DNA of 64,000 nt from an uncultured Caldilineaceae bacterium (lineage in GTDB: Bacteria > Chloroflexota > Anaerolineae > Caldilineales > Caldilineaceae). The stretch covers positions 1 to 64,000 of the forward strand of contig CATOTS010000032.1 in assembly GCA_951813625.1 (NCBI GenBank), read 5' to 3'. How positions within the stretch are numbered: position 1 is the first letter of the stretch; each line of letters opens with the position of its first letter. Shown here piece after piece: positions 15,993 through 25,049 of the stretch. Under the pieces are notes generated by a model. It was not told the origin of the DNA. It saw nothing but the letters and a program-made list of their open reading frames with translations, and did no database searches. A program made the position numbers and the translations under genes.

Positions 15993-17006
15993 TAACCTGA
16001 ATTCGGAGTAAGTGAGCACCTTTACAAGCTGGTAAAATTGAAGTTCTGCAACCGAAATTCTCCAGCAAGGAAAGGTGCTCAGTGATGAGTATACTCAAAC
16101 TGTTCTGTCATGTCGATGACTTCTGTCAGCGGTTGGTTACACAGGAGAATGCCAAACTGTTGGGCGTGACTCGCAAGCCCGGGCCGGCGCCTCGGCTGAG
16201 CTTGCGTGAAGTAATGACGATTTTGATTCACTTCCACCAGGCGCATTATCGCGATTTCAAGGCATACTCTATGCAGCACGTATGTGAGCATATGCGCAGT
16301 GAATTCCCTACTCTGGTCAGTTACACGCGCTTTGTGGCGTTTATGCCGTCAGCCCTGCCAGCAATGTGTCTCTATCTGCGTGGGCGCTTTGGCCAGGCGA
16401 CAGGGGTGGCATTCATCGATTCGACCCCGTTTTCCGTCTGCCACAACCGGCGCATCGGCCGCCACCGAGTCTTTGCCGAGGTGGCCACGCGGGGCAAGAG
16501 CAGTATGGGATGGTTCTATGGCTTCAAGCTCCACCTGATTGTCAATGACCAGGGTGAATTGCTGGCGGTGCAACTCACGCCCGGCAACATAGATGACCGC
16601 AAGCCGGTCCCACAGATGACAAAAAACCTATGGGGCAAGCTGGTCGGCGACCGCGGCTATCTCTCCCAAGCTCTCTTTGAGCAACTCTGCGCACGCGGAC
16701 TGCAATTGATGGCGGCAGACCGCCCGTTGCCGATCACGCCCATCCGCAAAAACATGCAGAATCGACTCGTTGTTCTCGAAGACAAACTGCTCACGCGTAA
16801 GCGCTTCGTCATTGAGACCATCGTTGACCAGCTCAAGAATATCTCACAAATTGAACATACCCGTCACCGGAGCCCAACCAACTTTATCGTCAATCTTATC
16901 GCCGGGCTGATTGCCTACTCTTGGCAACCCAAGAAGCCATCTCTCCATCTCTCTGACAAAGACTCGGCTCCCTTGCCTGCACAAATCTAACTCCGAACTC
17001 GGGTTA
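15993..17006 (+). mobile_element. IS982-family insertion sequence, apparently complete
   Basis: About 1014 bp bounded by imperfect inverted repeats: TAACCTGAATTCGGAGTAAG on the left (15993-16012) and, reverse-complemented, TAACCCGAGTTCGGAGTTAG on the right (16987-17006), with three mismatches in 20. It contains one full-length transposase gene. No clear target duplication is visible at the two edges. Lack of decay in ends and gene suggests a recent arrival. Confidence 0.85.
16085..16990 (+). CDS. IS982-family DDE transposase
   Basis: 301 residues from ATG 16085 (a GTG lies one codon upstream). The DDE triad is readable: first Asp in VAFIDSTPFSVCHNRR; second in LVGDRGYLSQALF; Glu in RFVIETIVDQLKNISQIEHT. 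RGKSSMGWFYGFKLHLIVND is the typical IS982/IS5-superfamily linker between them. Full length with no stops or frameshifts, so the element may be active. It lies wholly between the two inverted repeats. Confidence 0.9.
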   Translation: MSILKLFCHVDDFCQRLVTQENAKLLGVTRKPGPAPRLSLREVMTILIHFHQAHYRDFKAYSMQHVCEHMRSEFPTLVSYTRFVAFMPSALPAMCLYLRGRFGQATGVAFIDSTPFSVCHNRRIGRHRVFAEVATRGKSSMGWFYGFKLHLIVNDQGELLAVQLTPGNIDDRKPVPQMTKNLWGKLVGDRGYLSQALFEQLCARGLQLMAADRPLPITPIRKNMQNRLVVLEDKLLTRKRFVIETIVDQLKNISQIEHTRHRSPTNFIVNLIAGLIAYSWQPKKPSLHLSDKDSAPLPAQI

Positions 17007-17364
17007 GTTAGAAGTCAAGGAAGGCAAGCCTACACACATTCTAACCATTGGGATTAGGTGTTGACCAGTTTACGAAGAGCAGCGAAGTAAGTGCCGTCTG
17101 GCTGGCAAGAGTATGGTGAGCCCCAATTCTTGGACCACCAATCGGGAAAATAAGGGGTGGATCCAGAAAGATGCGGCTGGCTCTGACTTGATGGCCTAGA
17201 CGGCCACCCCCACATCCGTATCGCCGGCGGCGTGGGCGTTGTAGTAGGCGAGGACCATCTCTTTGGTTGCGGTTGTAGCCAGAGGGGGCTAATGGAAATA
17301 AATCGTCACAGAATGTGACGATTTATGTTTTGCTGGGAGTCGCGTCAAGAGGTATTATTGAGGC
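17007..17364. repeat. IS3-like end repeat R2 and dispersed repeat copy 3
   Basis: About 17113-17190 begins GGTGAGCCCCAATTCTTGGA and continues ACCACCAATCGGGAAAATAA, matching the IS3-like ends elsewhere in the window (plus orientation). About 17220-17275 (GCGTTGTAGTAGGCGAGGAC, then CATCTCTTTGGTTGCGG) is the third copy of the dispersed repeat. At about 17297-17325 the words CGTCACAGAATGTGACG form a palindromic hairpin next to ATTTAT, possibly a terminator for the kinase gene. No gene is seen. Confidence 0.5.
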
Positions 17365-18378
17365 TTATTGGAGTTTTCCCATTGCATCAATTCTAGCGTG
17401 CCAAACACCATGATTGCGCAGAACAACATACCCACAATGGATACATTGCACAGCCTTGAATTCGCGCCGGTGCGATGGGCCGAAAACGCTCTCCGCGCCG
17501 GGCAATTCATCAAATCCTTTTCCTCCACACGAGGGGCAGCGAGTGTATGCAAGTTCAAGCGGGGGGAATCCCCGTTCTACTTTGAAACGCACCTCGGCTA
17601 AGAATTCAAGAACGTCCTCAGTTTGTGTGAATCGGTTGGACGGGTCTTTCCGAATTGTTCTTTCAAAGATGCGCCCTAAATGCCAAGTTTCTGTCTTGTC
17701 CGGGAATCTGGCTTGCATCGAATCGTCCTGAAAGACAGATTCTTCTCGACTAAAAGCACGGCGTGAGGTGATTACAGACCAAAGCGTCTTTGATGCAGAA
17801 TAGATGTCAGAATGGACTCCAACGAAGGGCGCTCCACCTGTTTCGCATTCCGGTGCTGTATAGTTGCGCCTTCCCACGTTCTCATCTGTAAGGGTGATAG
17901 TTTCTCCGTTTTCGAAATGGCATATTCCGAAATCAATCAGGCGGATACTACCGTCTTCGAGGAGGAGGATGTTCTCGGGGTTGATATCTCTATGTGTGAT
18001 TTTCGGGTCGTTCTTTTGACATGCGTCGATTGCTGTAATGATTTGCTCGAATAGGTCGAGGCTTAGCAGCACATTGCCGTGAAAAGGGTTGGTGGCTGAT
18101 GAGGTTATGATGCTGTCGAGAGATTGAGCTCCGTGGTGGTATTCCATGACATAATACTGGAATTCATCATGTTCTTCTGAGTGGTCATATATTTGTATGA
18201 TCGAGCAATGATCTAACTTTCGAATGGCTTCAATCTCGCGACAAAACCTCTGACGCGCTTGTAGAGTAGCGGGGTTATTGAGCACCTTTAGGGCATATTC
18301 TCTGCCATCATTTATTTCATTATTGGTAACAAGGTAAACGTGGCCTTGACCGCCACTGCCTAGTACTACAACCGCACT
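17365..18378 (-). pseudogene. Protein kinase gene cut off just before its glycine-rich loop
   Basis: The frame opens at an in-frame TAG (18379-18381) and reads SAVVVLGSGGQGHVYLVTNN and EYALKVL, the glycine loop and the catalytic Lys, without an upstream start codon. The kinase core follows: HRDINPENILL, LIDFGICHF (DFG), YTAPE. The C-terminal tail carries a zinc ribbon (CPSCGGKG...CIHCGY). The first ATG (18285) would skip the glycine loop. The catalytic core is otherwise intact, so loss of the 5' end (translation start and anything upstream) looks recent. Hanks-type Ser/Thr kinase. Confidence 0.7.
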
Positions 18379-18381
18379 CTA

Positions 18382-18751
18382 GCTGGCCGAAGACCGAAAG
18401 TGCAAAAGGAGGCGCAGAAGCGGCTGCATTTGGGCCGTTCATTCAGTTCCGTGGTTGTTCAGAATGCGCTTTCGCACCCTCATTTTCGCCGGAAAAACTA
18501 CAGATTCGTGAATTGCGGTTGTAGTATTAGGCGTGTTTCTGTTAACTGCCAGGGGAGGTCTGGGGGGACTTCCATGGTGCGTTTATCCTGTATGGTAAGG
18601 ACATTGTTGGCGCCGAGCTTATCACGGCACTTACTGGGTCGTCAAAAGTTAGGGTGGAGACGAGCCTCTATGGGATATAGCGGTTCGTATTGGTTTTGGT
18701 GGTCGGTGCGCGGAGATTGTCAGGGCGTTGCCCTAATCGTGGTGAGATGCT
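18382..18751. other. Gene-free region upstream of the truncated kinase
   Basis: No supported gene. The missing 5' end of the kinase is not found here. The stretch lies between the kinase break at 18379 and IS3-like end R3 and is probably foreign sequence joined by a deletion. Confidence 0.4.
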
Positions 18752-19055
18752 TGTGGTGAGCCCCAATGTCTGGACCTCCAATCGAGCAAGATTCTGATCG
18801 GCAACGGACGGTCTGCCGCCTTCGGAGGACGAAGTTCTCTTATGCCGGCGTGCGATGGTCGGGACTTTGATGTGGTCTTTCATGGTTGTGGAAGACGCTG
18901 GGCCCGACTTCCAGCAGCAGCCGTTTCCAGGCCCGTATCATGTTGGCATGAATCGCGTGTTCACTCGATAACTGGCTATGTGGTGAGCCCCAATCGTTAG
19001 ACCACAAAATGGGAAAAACAAGGTGCATTCAGGCGAATGCGGCCGGCTCTGAACT
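18752..19055 (-). mobile_element. IS3-family remnant with two end repeats (R3, R4)
   Basis: R3 (18752-18790, GGTGAGCCCCAATGTCTGGA) and R4 (18979-19055, GGTGAGCCCCAATCGTTAGA) are in the same orientation. Between them the minus strand encodes HAIHANMIRAWKRLLLEVGP, like the OrfA helix-turn-helix/leucine-zipper region of IS3 elements, joined directly to NHERPHQSPDHRTPA, like the end of OrfB. The DDE core is absent. So this is an internally deleted IS3-family copy, and the end repeats scattered through the window are best read as its terminal sequences. Confidence 0.6.
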
Positions 19056-19059
19056 GAGC

Positions 19060-19215
19060 ATGAAGCGCTCTTCCGCCGGCGTGCATCCGGCGGTTATTGC
19101 CGGTCGCGTGCGCCACGAGCGGGGGAACTACCGGCTGCTGTCGCAGCTGGTTGGCAGCGGCAAGGTCAGAAGCCAGTTTGAGGCCGACGCAAGCAGATCG
19201 GAGGAGAGAAAGTGA
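19060..19215 (+). pseudogene. 3' fragment of a HigA/ImmA-like antitoxin gene
   Basis: The short frame reads HPAVIAGRVRHERGNYRLLS and QLVGSGKVRSQF, which resembles the C-terminal end of XRE/ImmA-type proteins. No helix-turn-helix or HEXXH part is present. Its 5' end abuts the IS3-like end R4, so the bulk was removed there. Its stop lies within four bases of the next gene's start. Confidence 0.4.
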
Positions 19216-19481
19216 CAGTTGCGGTCATCGCCGAGCGAGCCGCCGAATTGGAGGCGCTTTGCGTCCGGTTCCATGTTCAACGCCTGGACCTGTTAGGCTC
19301 GGCCGTTGCGGGCGGCCGCCGAAAGGGGGCCAGCGATCTGGACTTCCTGGTAGAGTTCCGGCTCTTGCCCGCGGGGGGCTATGGCGATGCCTATTTCGGG
19401 CTGCTGGAAGGTCTGGCGAGGCTCTTCGGCGGCCCTGTTGACTTGATTGTCGATTCGGCGGCGAAGCGGTCTCGCAGATGA
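19212..19481 (+). pseudogene. MNT-type nucleotidyltransferase, C-terminally altered
   Basis: 89 residues. LDLLGSAVAGGRRKGASDLD and FLVEF carry the Gly-Ser...Asp-x-Asp active site. The third carboxylate is in GPVDLIVDSA. Family members continue some 15-20 residues after this; here the frame ends in AAKRSRR inside a 16-bp sequence (19460-19475) that recurs exactly in the HepT fragment at 20614-20629. The catalytic core is complete, so partial function is possible. Confidence 0.6.
19460..19475 (+). repeat. 16-bp direct repeat, left copy (right copy 20614-20629)
   Basis: GGCGAAGCGGTCTCGC occurs exactly at both positions, once at the broken end of the MNT gene and once inside the HepT fragment, bracketing 1.15 kb with the PIN gene. 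Confidence 0.7.
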
Positions 19482-19648
19482 ACAAGGGTGATCAGAAGTT
19501 GGCCTACTGCTATAGTCAACTATCAACGCATCATTGCCCTGAGCAATTTCCTAATGCACAGATACGGAGTTGTGTACGATGCCATTGTTTGGGACAAAGC
19601 CGTCACTTGCGTCCTACCTCAATCCTTGCAAAATCAGGTGAAGGAAAA

Positions 19649-20518
19649 ATGACATCAGTAACAGTGCGCCTCCAATCAGACTTGGAGGATCTAACCGAAA
19701 GAATAGCCAACTTGATTCGGGAACTCCCAATCGATCGCCGCAATAGGAATGGTAGGGTTATCGTTGTCGGTGCTCCAGACTACAACTGGAGAGGAGCGAC
19801 CTCCGAACAGATGAATGCACAACTTGCAATTAAGCGAGACTATGTAGAGTGGTTCGGCATCTTCAATTCTGTTTTTGCCAATGCTACGGATCATCTCAGT
19901 CGTAGAATCGATAAGGCAGACAAGCGGTTCCGCATGTGGATCGAATTGAAACGGAACTGGTCAATTTCCTATGACAGGGGAGCAAATGAAGAGAAGCTGC
20001 GCGCCGATGCAAAGCTATTCGACGAGATACTTGCTATCCTAGACGCTAGTGGACCGGCTGAGATTATATTGATACCAGATACGAATGCAATTATCGGCGA
20101 ACCTGGCCCGATTCACTATAAGAGCATTGTCAGTGACAACACTTTCGTTTTTCTGTTGTTGCCAACCGTTCTTGCCGAACTTGATGCTCTGAAGATGAAT
20201 CACAGAAATCCTGATTTCAGGAAGAAAGTGAACAAAGTAATCACAAGGATAAAGGGCTGGCGAAAGCAAGGTGGTCAAGGAGGTCTGCTGAAAGGGGTCA
20301 CGGTTGATCGAACCGTCACTGTCAGGACAGTCGCCAGCGGGCCCGATATGGAGCACACCTTATCGTGGCTTGATAAAGATAGTTCTGACGACCGGATTAT
20401 CGCGAGTGTCTTGGAGGTTCAAGCGGATCAGCCAAACGCCCGAGTCGTCCTGGTAACTGGAGATATCAACCTCTTAAACAAGGCAGATGCAGCACGGATA
20501 GAGACCGCGGAGCTGTGA
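19649..20518 (+). CDS. PIN-domain protein with long N-terminal helical region
   Basis: 289 residues from ATG 19649 (AAGGA seven bases upstream; a longer frame to 19478 lacks a site). The C-terminal half is a PIN nuclease with all acidic positions: IPDTNAIIGEP, LLPTVLAELDALK, SSDDRIIASVLEV, LVTGDINLLNKAD. This resembles PhoH-associated/PIN_4-type domains more than VapC. Residues 1-130 are mostly helical with no named domain. It stands alone between fragments of nucleotidyltransferase and HepT genes and has lower GC than they do, so it was probably inserted. Confidence 0.75.
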   Translation: MTSVTVRLQSDLEDLTERIANLIRELPIDRRNRNGRVIVVGAPDYNWRGATSEQMNAQLAIKRDYVEWFGIFNSVFANATDHLSRRIDKADKRFRMWIELKRNWSISYDRGANEEKLRADAKLFDEILAILDASGPAEIILIPDTNAIIGEPGPIHYKSIVSDNTFVFLLLPTVLAELDALKMNHRNPDFRKKVNKVITRIKGWRKQGGQGGLLKGVTVDRTVTVRTVASGPDMEHTLSWLDKDSSDDRIIASVLEVQADQPNARVVLVTGDINLLNKADAARIETAEL

Positions 20519-20520
20519 TT

Positions 20521-20673
20521 TGGCTGGTTTCGGTCCTCGCGGGAAAGTCGTTCGCAGATTATCGGCGGGACGCGATGTTGAGGGTCGCTGTGGAGAGGGA
20601 GTTTACAGTCATTGGCGAAGCGGTCTCGCGGTTTGGGAAGGACAGAACATGCCACTTCATCTGGACCATCTGA
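20521..20673 (+). pseudogene. HepT-like (DUF86) fragment
   Basis: The frame reads VLAGKSFADYRRDAMLRVAV and EREFTVIGEAVSRFGKD, matching the end of DUF86/HepT toxins (Y-RDAM-R-A-EREF--IGEA). There is no start codon and both halves of the family's N terminus are gone. It lies where the partner of the MNT gene at 19212 would be expected, on the far side of the PIN gene. Confidence 0.55.
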
Positions 20674-20987
20674 GAGATTCGATTGAAGCGCTTGATGCCC
20701 TGTTGACGGCAAGCGAAGATGAAGCTCGCATGGGACAGTTAAGCGAGATCGAACGGATGGGCATTCGCGTCGGCGTTGTCAAGCATTTCGAGATAACCTA
20801 CGAGCTTTCCTGGAAGCTGATGGCGCGCTGGCTGAATGCCAACGTTGGCTCCGACACGGCAGATGGCGTAACGAGACGTCAGTTGTTCCGTCTCTCGGCG
20901 GCGCATAAGCTCATTTCCGATGTTGACCAATGGATGCGGTACCACGACGCAAAAAATTTAGGGAACCCATCTATTCGTTTCCGCTGA
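20649..20987 (+). pseudogene. Nucleotidyltransferase substrate-binding protein (HI0074-like), truncated
   Basis: 112 residues from ATG 20649. LDHLRDSIEALDALLTASED, RVGVVKHFEITYELSWKLMA and FRLSAAHKLISDVDQWMRYH follow the four-helix NTase_sub_bind family, which pairs with MNT proteins. After RYHDAKN the family continues with a T-S-H helix. Here the sequence changes to LGNPSIRFR and stops, so the last ~35 residues are lost at the border of the minus-strand defence block. Confidence 0.55.
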
Positions 20988-21003
20988 ACGGGACTCGGAC
21001 GAC

Positions 21004-23310
21004 TTATGACCTCGGAACTCCTTTCTCTTCCAAATAAAGGATGTCACAGCGAATCTCTAGCCGTTTACGTTCTCCGGCTTTAGGTACGAAAATCTCAGCG
21101 ATTTCAGGTGGGATTGGAATGAACGTGCGACTCCTTGTAAGGATAGTCGACGTAACCCTTGGTCCCCTTCCAGACAACGCTTCTACGAGTCCGGGGCAAA
21201 GGATATCGTAGTACAATCCAAAGCGCTTTGAGTGATGTTGAAATACAAAGATGACCTTCCGTCCACTCCAGACTATCTCCGTAGAGTGCGGCTGCAGGAA
21301 GAAATCTCCTTTCTCGCGCTGAACTCGGTCGCTAAGGGAGAGAAAGCAAGTGTATCCGTTTACAGGCACGTCGCTAGTGAGAATGCGTGCATTCGTTTCC
21401 TCCTCCCGACGGTCTATCCCTGGCCTGGGTTCAAAGGAGTCAGAGTCAAGCTCCTCACCATCGTCATCAGCTATCTTTCTGACAACTGACGAAAGAGGGG
21501 CTGTGCCCGAACTACTGACCTCAACAAATGATCGGTCAGTGTCGGTCAGTCTTCTGGTTGCCTCAGCCACCGTAAGCTTTCCAGCATGTAAGTCTTCGAG
21601 AACCTCCTCCAAGTCGGCCCTATCGTCGAGTTCATACTCGAACCACTCTCGGTTGGAATTAAGATGGCGAAGGAAAGCCTCGGCCCCTTCTCGTGTGCTG
21701 CTGGGCACGAGGTTGGCAACTCTCGGGAATACCGTTGATCGAACAAAATCCTTGACGAAAGCACCAAACGAATTGAAGTCATTGGCATAGAGTTCTAGTA
21801 ATGGAAAAATGTTGCTCGAAGCGGGGTCGAAGTAGATGACCACAGGTGTCTGGGTTTCAGTAACAAGAAGTGACAGACCACCGGATATCGACCCGAAACG
21901 TATCTCCACGCCGAGAAAGTAGTCCTCTTCTAGTATTTTGGTCAGCCGAGTTGCAAGTGCCGAATGGGCAAAGCTTAGACTTACCAACGATAACTCCTCT
22001 GTCACCTTGGGGCTGATGTCAACCTCCGTGATTCCCTTCATTCTTAGATAGTGAAGCTCGCAGTTGCGTCTGGGAGCGCGTTGGGAAAGTACTACAAGCG
22101 GTTCGTCCTCGCTGGCATGCGTCTGGATTACAGACTGGTCGCGTCCCCTGTAGTAACGAAGGCCACCCCGTTCGACTATCGATTCAAGTGCTTCAGGTTT
22201 TCCACTGGGGCGAGGTGTCACTTCAAGAGGACCACAAATCAGATATCGCTTTGTGGTGACGATCCATTGGAGGAAGCCATCGTTGGAGAAGGACTCGGCA
22301 TGCTCGGCAGCAATTGGAGAGATCAGGTTATCTAGAGCCGAGATGATTTGTTGCAGTAGTTGATTCGAATGAGTGTCTAGAGATTCGCGGCCTGCCGTAG
22401 GCTGCAGGAAAGGGAGATCAATGACACCGCCCCAGCGATATACAGACTGAACAGCAACCGCAGCGAGGCCGAAGCCTGACCGCAAGGTGCGTACTACGTT
22501 TCGACCCTGTACCAAAACGATTGAACCAGCCCTTCCGCTACCAACTGCGGATCTAACGTTTTCAAGAACGATTCGGAGTTCCCCAGAAGCCATGCCGAAG
22601 AGGTACAAATCACCGGAAAGTATACCGGCTAGTGAGATGTCGTCACGTCGCTTAGACCAACTGTGTCTTTCAGAAGGTAGTGCATCTCTAAGTGTGGCAC
22701 CACTGATCTTGTCGTCGTTGAAGAAAACTGGTACATCCACATACTCGACGAACTCTCGTAGGTATGTACGAGCATCCTGAACAGACAAGGCCTTGTCCGG
22801 AGCGAGTTGTGCTCGGACAATCGTGCCTGATTCGCCAGTTTTCGCGACTGGCGTGACCAAGATTGCTGCAACATCCGTCGACAAATCTGATTTCCGAACC
22901 GACGACAAGGTACGCCCATCAGCGACTGCCGATTCACTCTCAACGGTGAGTTTATCAGCTACTCCGAAGTTCGCCATTGCCCCGATTCCGAATGTGCCTA
23001 CGACACCCGCCGCCCGGGCGGCATCGGTATTCTTACCGCTTTTTCCGGCATACCAGAAGTTGGTTTCGATCTCCTCAGCAGTCATACCAATGCCATTATC
23101 GGAAACTATGATTTGGTCATCGTTGACAATTACGTTGATGGCAGGGTTAAACTTTTGGCCAAGCGATTCCCTCATTCGAATCGCGTCGAAAGCGTTCTGG
23201 GTGTTTTCCCTCAGTAACGCAAGAGGGGATTGGTAGATTTGATTGGCGAGTAACTCGAGAATCCGAGTGAACTCGACTCTAAACGGAATTTTTTTCTCGG
23301 TTGAAGTCAT
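21004..23310 (-). CDS. Hsp90-like (GHKL) ATPase of a two-gene unit
   Basis: 768 residues. The N-terminal GHKL ATPase shows LLRENTQNAFDAI (N box), VSDNGIGMTAEEI (G1) and VGTFGIGAMANFG (G2/lid), the HtpG order. The middle (about residues 200-560) is a long beta/alpha region with GRESLDTHSNQLLQQIISAL, as in Hsp90 middle domains; an acidic linker and a unique C-terminal domain follow. It is longer than bacterial HtpG and lacks the MEEVD-type end. ATG 23310 overlaps the phosphoesterase stop (ATGA), so the two are coupled. Likely a defence ATPase; no established name is known to me. Confidence 0.75.
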   Translation of the reverse strand: MTSTEKKIPFRVEFTRILELLANQIYQSPLALLRENTQNAFDAIRMRESLGQKFNPAINVIVNDDQIIVSDNGIGMTAEEIETNFWYAGKSGKNTDAARAAGVVGTFGIGAMANFGVADKLTVESESAVADGRTLSSVRKSDLSTDVAAILVTPVAKTGESGTIVRAQLAPDKALSVQDARTYLREFVEYVDVPVFFNDDKISGATLRDALPSERHSWSKRRDDISLAGILSGDLYLFGMASGELRIVLENVRSAVGSGRAGSIVLVQGRNVVRTLRSGFGLAAVAVQSVYRWGGVIDLPFLQPTAGRESLDTHSNQLLQQIISALDNLISPIAAEHAESFSNDGFLQWIVTTKRYLICGPLEVTPRPSGKPEALESIVERGGLRYYRGRDQSVIQTHASEDEPLVVLSQRAPRRNCELHYLRMKGITEVDISPKVTEELSLVSLSFAHSALATRLTKILEEDYFLGVEIRFGSISGGLSLLVTETQTPVVIYFDPASSNIFPLLELYANDFNSFGAFVKDFVRSTVFPRVANLVPSSTREGAEAFLRHLNSNREWFEYELDDRADLEEVLEDLHAGKLTVAEATRRLTDTDRSFVEVSSSGTAPLSSVVRKIADDDGEELDSDSFEPRPGIDRREEETNARILTSDVPVNGYTCFLSLSDRVQREKGDFFLQPHSTEIVWSGRKVIFVFQHHSKRFGLYYDILCPGLVEALSGRGPRVTSTILTRSRTFIPIPPEIAEIFVPKAGERKRLEIRCDILYLEEKGVPRS

Positions 23311-24728
23311 ACGATCGCCTTCCTAGCCTCTATGACCCCACACAGTTCTCTATAGAGGGGTTGATCTATTAATGTTGACATTGTGTGAAGCCGCTTTGAG
23401 GCTTCGTCAAAGCGATTGTCGTCGATGAGTAGGGAAATAATCTTGACAGCTTCATCTTGATTCTGAGGTGGATCCAGGAGGTTGAGCAGCTCTTCAATCC
23501 TATCTAGACCTTCCAATGCTTTGATCTCGATGTGACGCCTAACATGCGCGTAAGCAGTAGATGTGGCTGGAAGGAGTTCCAAAGCTCTTTCATGCTGGCC
23601 TTGTCTTGCTGCCGTCATTGCCTCATCAAGTCTGCGCGTTTTAGAAGGTCTTCTAGGGCGAGCCGGCGAATGGGGGAGAGGGAGAGTAATGGATGCGTTA
23701 CCGCCGAAATCATCGCGATATGACTTCGTGAATACGCCAGCGGGAGACATCGCTCGCACATGAATGGTTACGGTCTCATCGTCGGGATTGATCACAATGA
23801 TGTTGAATTGACGACGTTCGCCCATAGGGAGTCCTTTATCTCCTACCGCGAGAGAGCCCGCCCCTACTACAGCCATTGAATTCAGATTCGGCAAGCGTAG
23901 TTCATATGGTGCTGCATCAGCGTAATGGTGATGACCGTGTAGACCTAAACTAAATCCAAAATCGATTAGTCTGTGGACAACACGAGCGTCCATATAGTCA
24001 TGAGAACGTGGCCCGCCTGTAACCCCATGATGCCATACAGATATAGCCGTCGGGGCCTGCGAATCTTGAAGCAGCTTCTGAGACAAATTCAGTGCGTGGG
24101 GATCAATCTCTCCTGCATGGCAGAAGCAGTCATTCCCATGCCACGAGGCGAAGCCTACAACAACAAGACCAAGTGTCGGATATTCAACGTAAACAGTGTC
24201 GCGACCATGAGACAATGGGTCGACGCACAGACCTGTATAAAAGTTTGTTTGAAATTGCCGGAAATGTTCAAAACGCAAATCATACAAGTTGCTATCAGAA
24301 ATCTCGTATGCTTTGCACTCTTTCCAATTCCAACGAGTATGCGAGTTGGCCTCAAATGCTGTGACGCCTATATCGTCAGGACAATTCTTTAATGGGCTCA
24401 TTGCTCGTCGAGATCGGCCCCAGTGTACATCGTGGTTCCCGGGAACAATAATGACCTTAGACTTGTCCGATCCAACAAGATCGTCTGTCAACTGCTGCAA
24501 GAAAGCCGCCACCTCGACGTATTGAGAAGCAATCTCTGAGTCAGAGTTGGGATGGTCGATTGGCGTGCCCTGAACTAGATCACCGCTTACGACGATGAGG
24601 TCAGGATGAGGAATTCCTTCCTGCTCCCAGCGTTTAGCGTCGCTGAAAATCGCAGCGAGGAGTTCATCATTATCAAGCCGCGGTGCTGCAGTCCGATGCA
24701 GGTCTGATATGTGAAGCAATGTAGGCAT
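23307..24728 (-). CDS. Calcineurin-like metallophosphoesterase
   Basis: 473 residues from ATG 24728. All metal-binding motifs are present: LHISDLHR (D-x-H), IVVSGDLVQG (G-D), IIVPGNHDVHWGRS (G-N-H-D), VWHHGVTGG (H) and GLHGHHHYAD (G-H-x-H). After about residue 330 a linker leads into a helical, TPR-like C-terminal part (AMTAARQGQHERALELLPAT). Such domains hydrolyse phosphodiesters, often DNA, RNA or cyclic nucleotides. The ATGA overlap with the GHKL ATPase gene indicates a fixed two-gene system. Confidence 0.8.
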   Translation of the reverse strand: MPTLLHISDLHRTAAPRLDNDELLAAIFSDAKRWEQEGIPHPDLIVVSGDLVQGTPIDHPNSDSEIASQYVEVAAFLQQLTDDLVGSDKSKVIIVPGNHDVHWGRSRRAMSPLKNCPDDIGVTAFEANSHTRWNWKECKAYEISDSNLYDLRFEHFRQFQTNFYTGLCVDPLSHGRDTVYVEYPTLGLVVVGFASWHGNDCFCHAGEIDPHALNLSQKLLQDSQAPTAISVWHHGVTGGPRSHDYMDARVVHRLIDFGFSLGLHGHHHYADAAPYELRLPNLNSMAVVGAGSLAVGDKGLPMGERRQFNIIVINPDDETVTIHVRAMSPAGVFTKSYRDDFGGNASITLPLPHSPARPRRPSKTRRLDEAMTAARQGQHERALELLPATSTAYAHVRRHIEIKALEGLDRIEELLNLLDPPQNQDEAVKIISLLIDDNRFDEASKRLHTMSTLIDQPLYRELCGVIEARKAIV

Positions 24729-25049
24729 ATGATCATCCTGTGAAGCATAACTGCATCCTACGAGGCAGGCTCTCAAGATAAGCTTGACGCGATCGATGTC
24801 GAGGGTCAGGCAGACGACTATGTGTTATCTGCCCTCAAGGAGGCACTCTTTCTCCATTGGTGTTTGGAACCCCACCGATGACGGGGACGTTGGCGTCGTG
24901 CATTGCTCTTGTGAGATTGTAGGTGTTGAGGATAGGGAAGACAAAGCCGCGGCTGGGGCAGAACAGAGTCGTCAACTGTTCGTCGATCAGTCATAGATTG
25001 CCCCATTATGCCATCAGTTGAAGTATCTGTGCCTTGGTCCATTCAGCTA
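24729..25049. other. Gap between methylase and phosphoesterase genes
   Basis: About 320 bases with no supported gene. The genes on both sides are minus-strand. The gap is long enough for a separate promoter for the phosphoesterase/GHKL pair but I see no strong -35/-10 pair. Whether the two halves of the defence block are one transcript is open. Confidence 0.4.

Noticed and set aside
15985-17014. Target-site duplication of the IS982 element
   Set aside because: The bases just outside the two inverted repeats (CCTTGAT and GTTAGAA) do not match.
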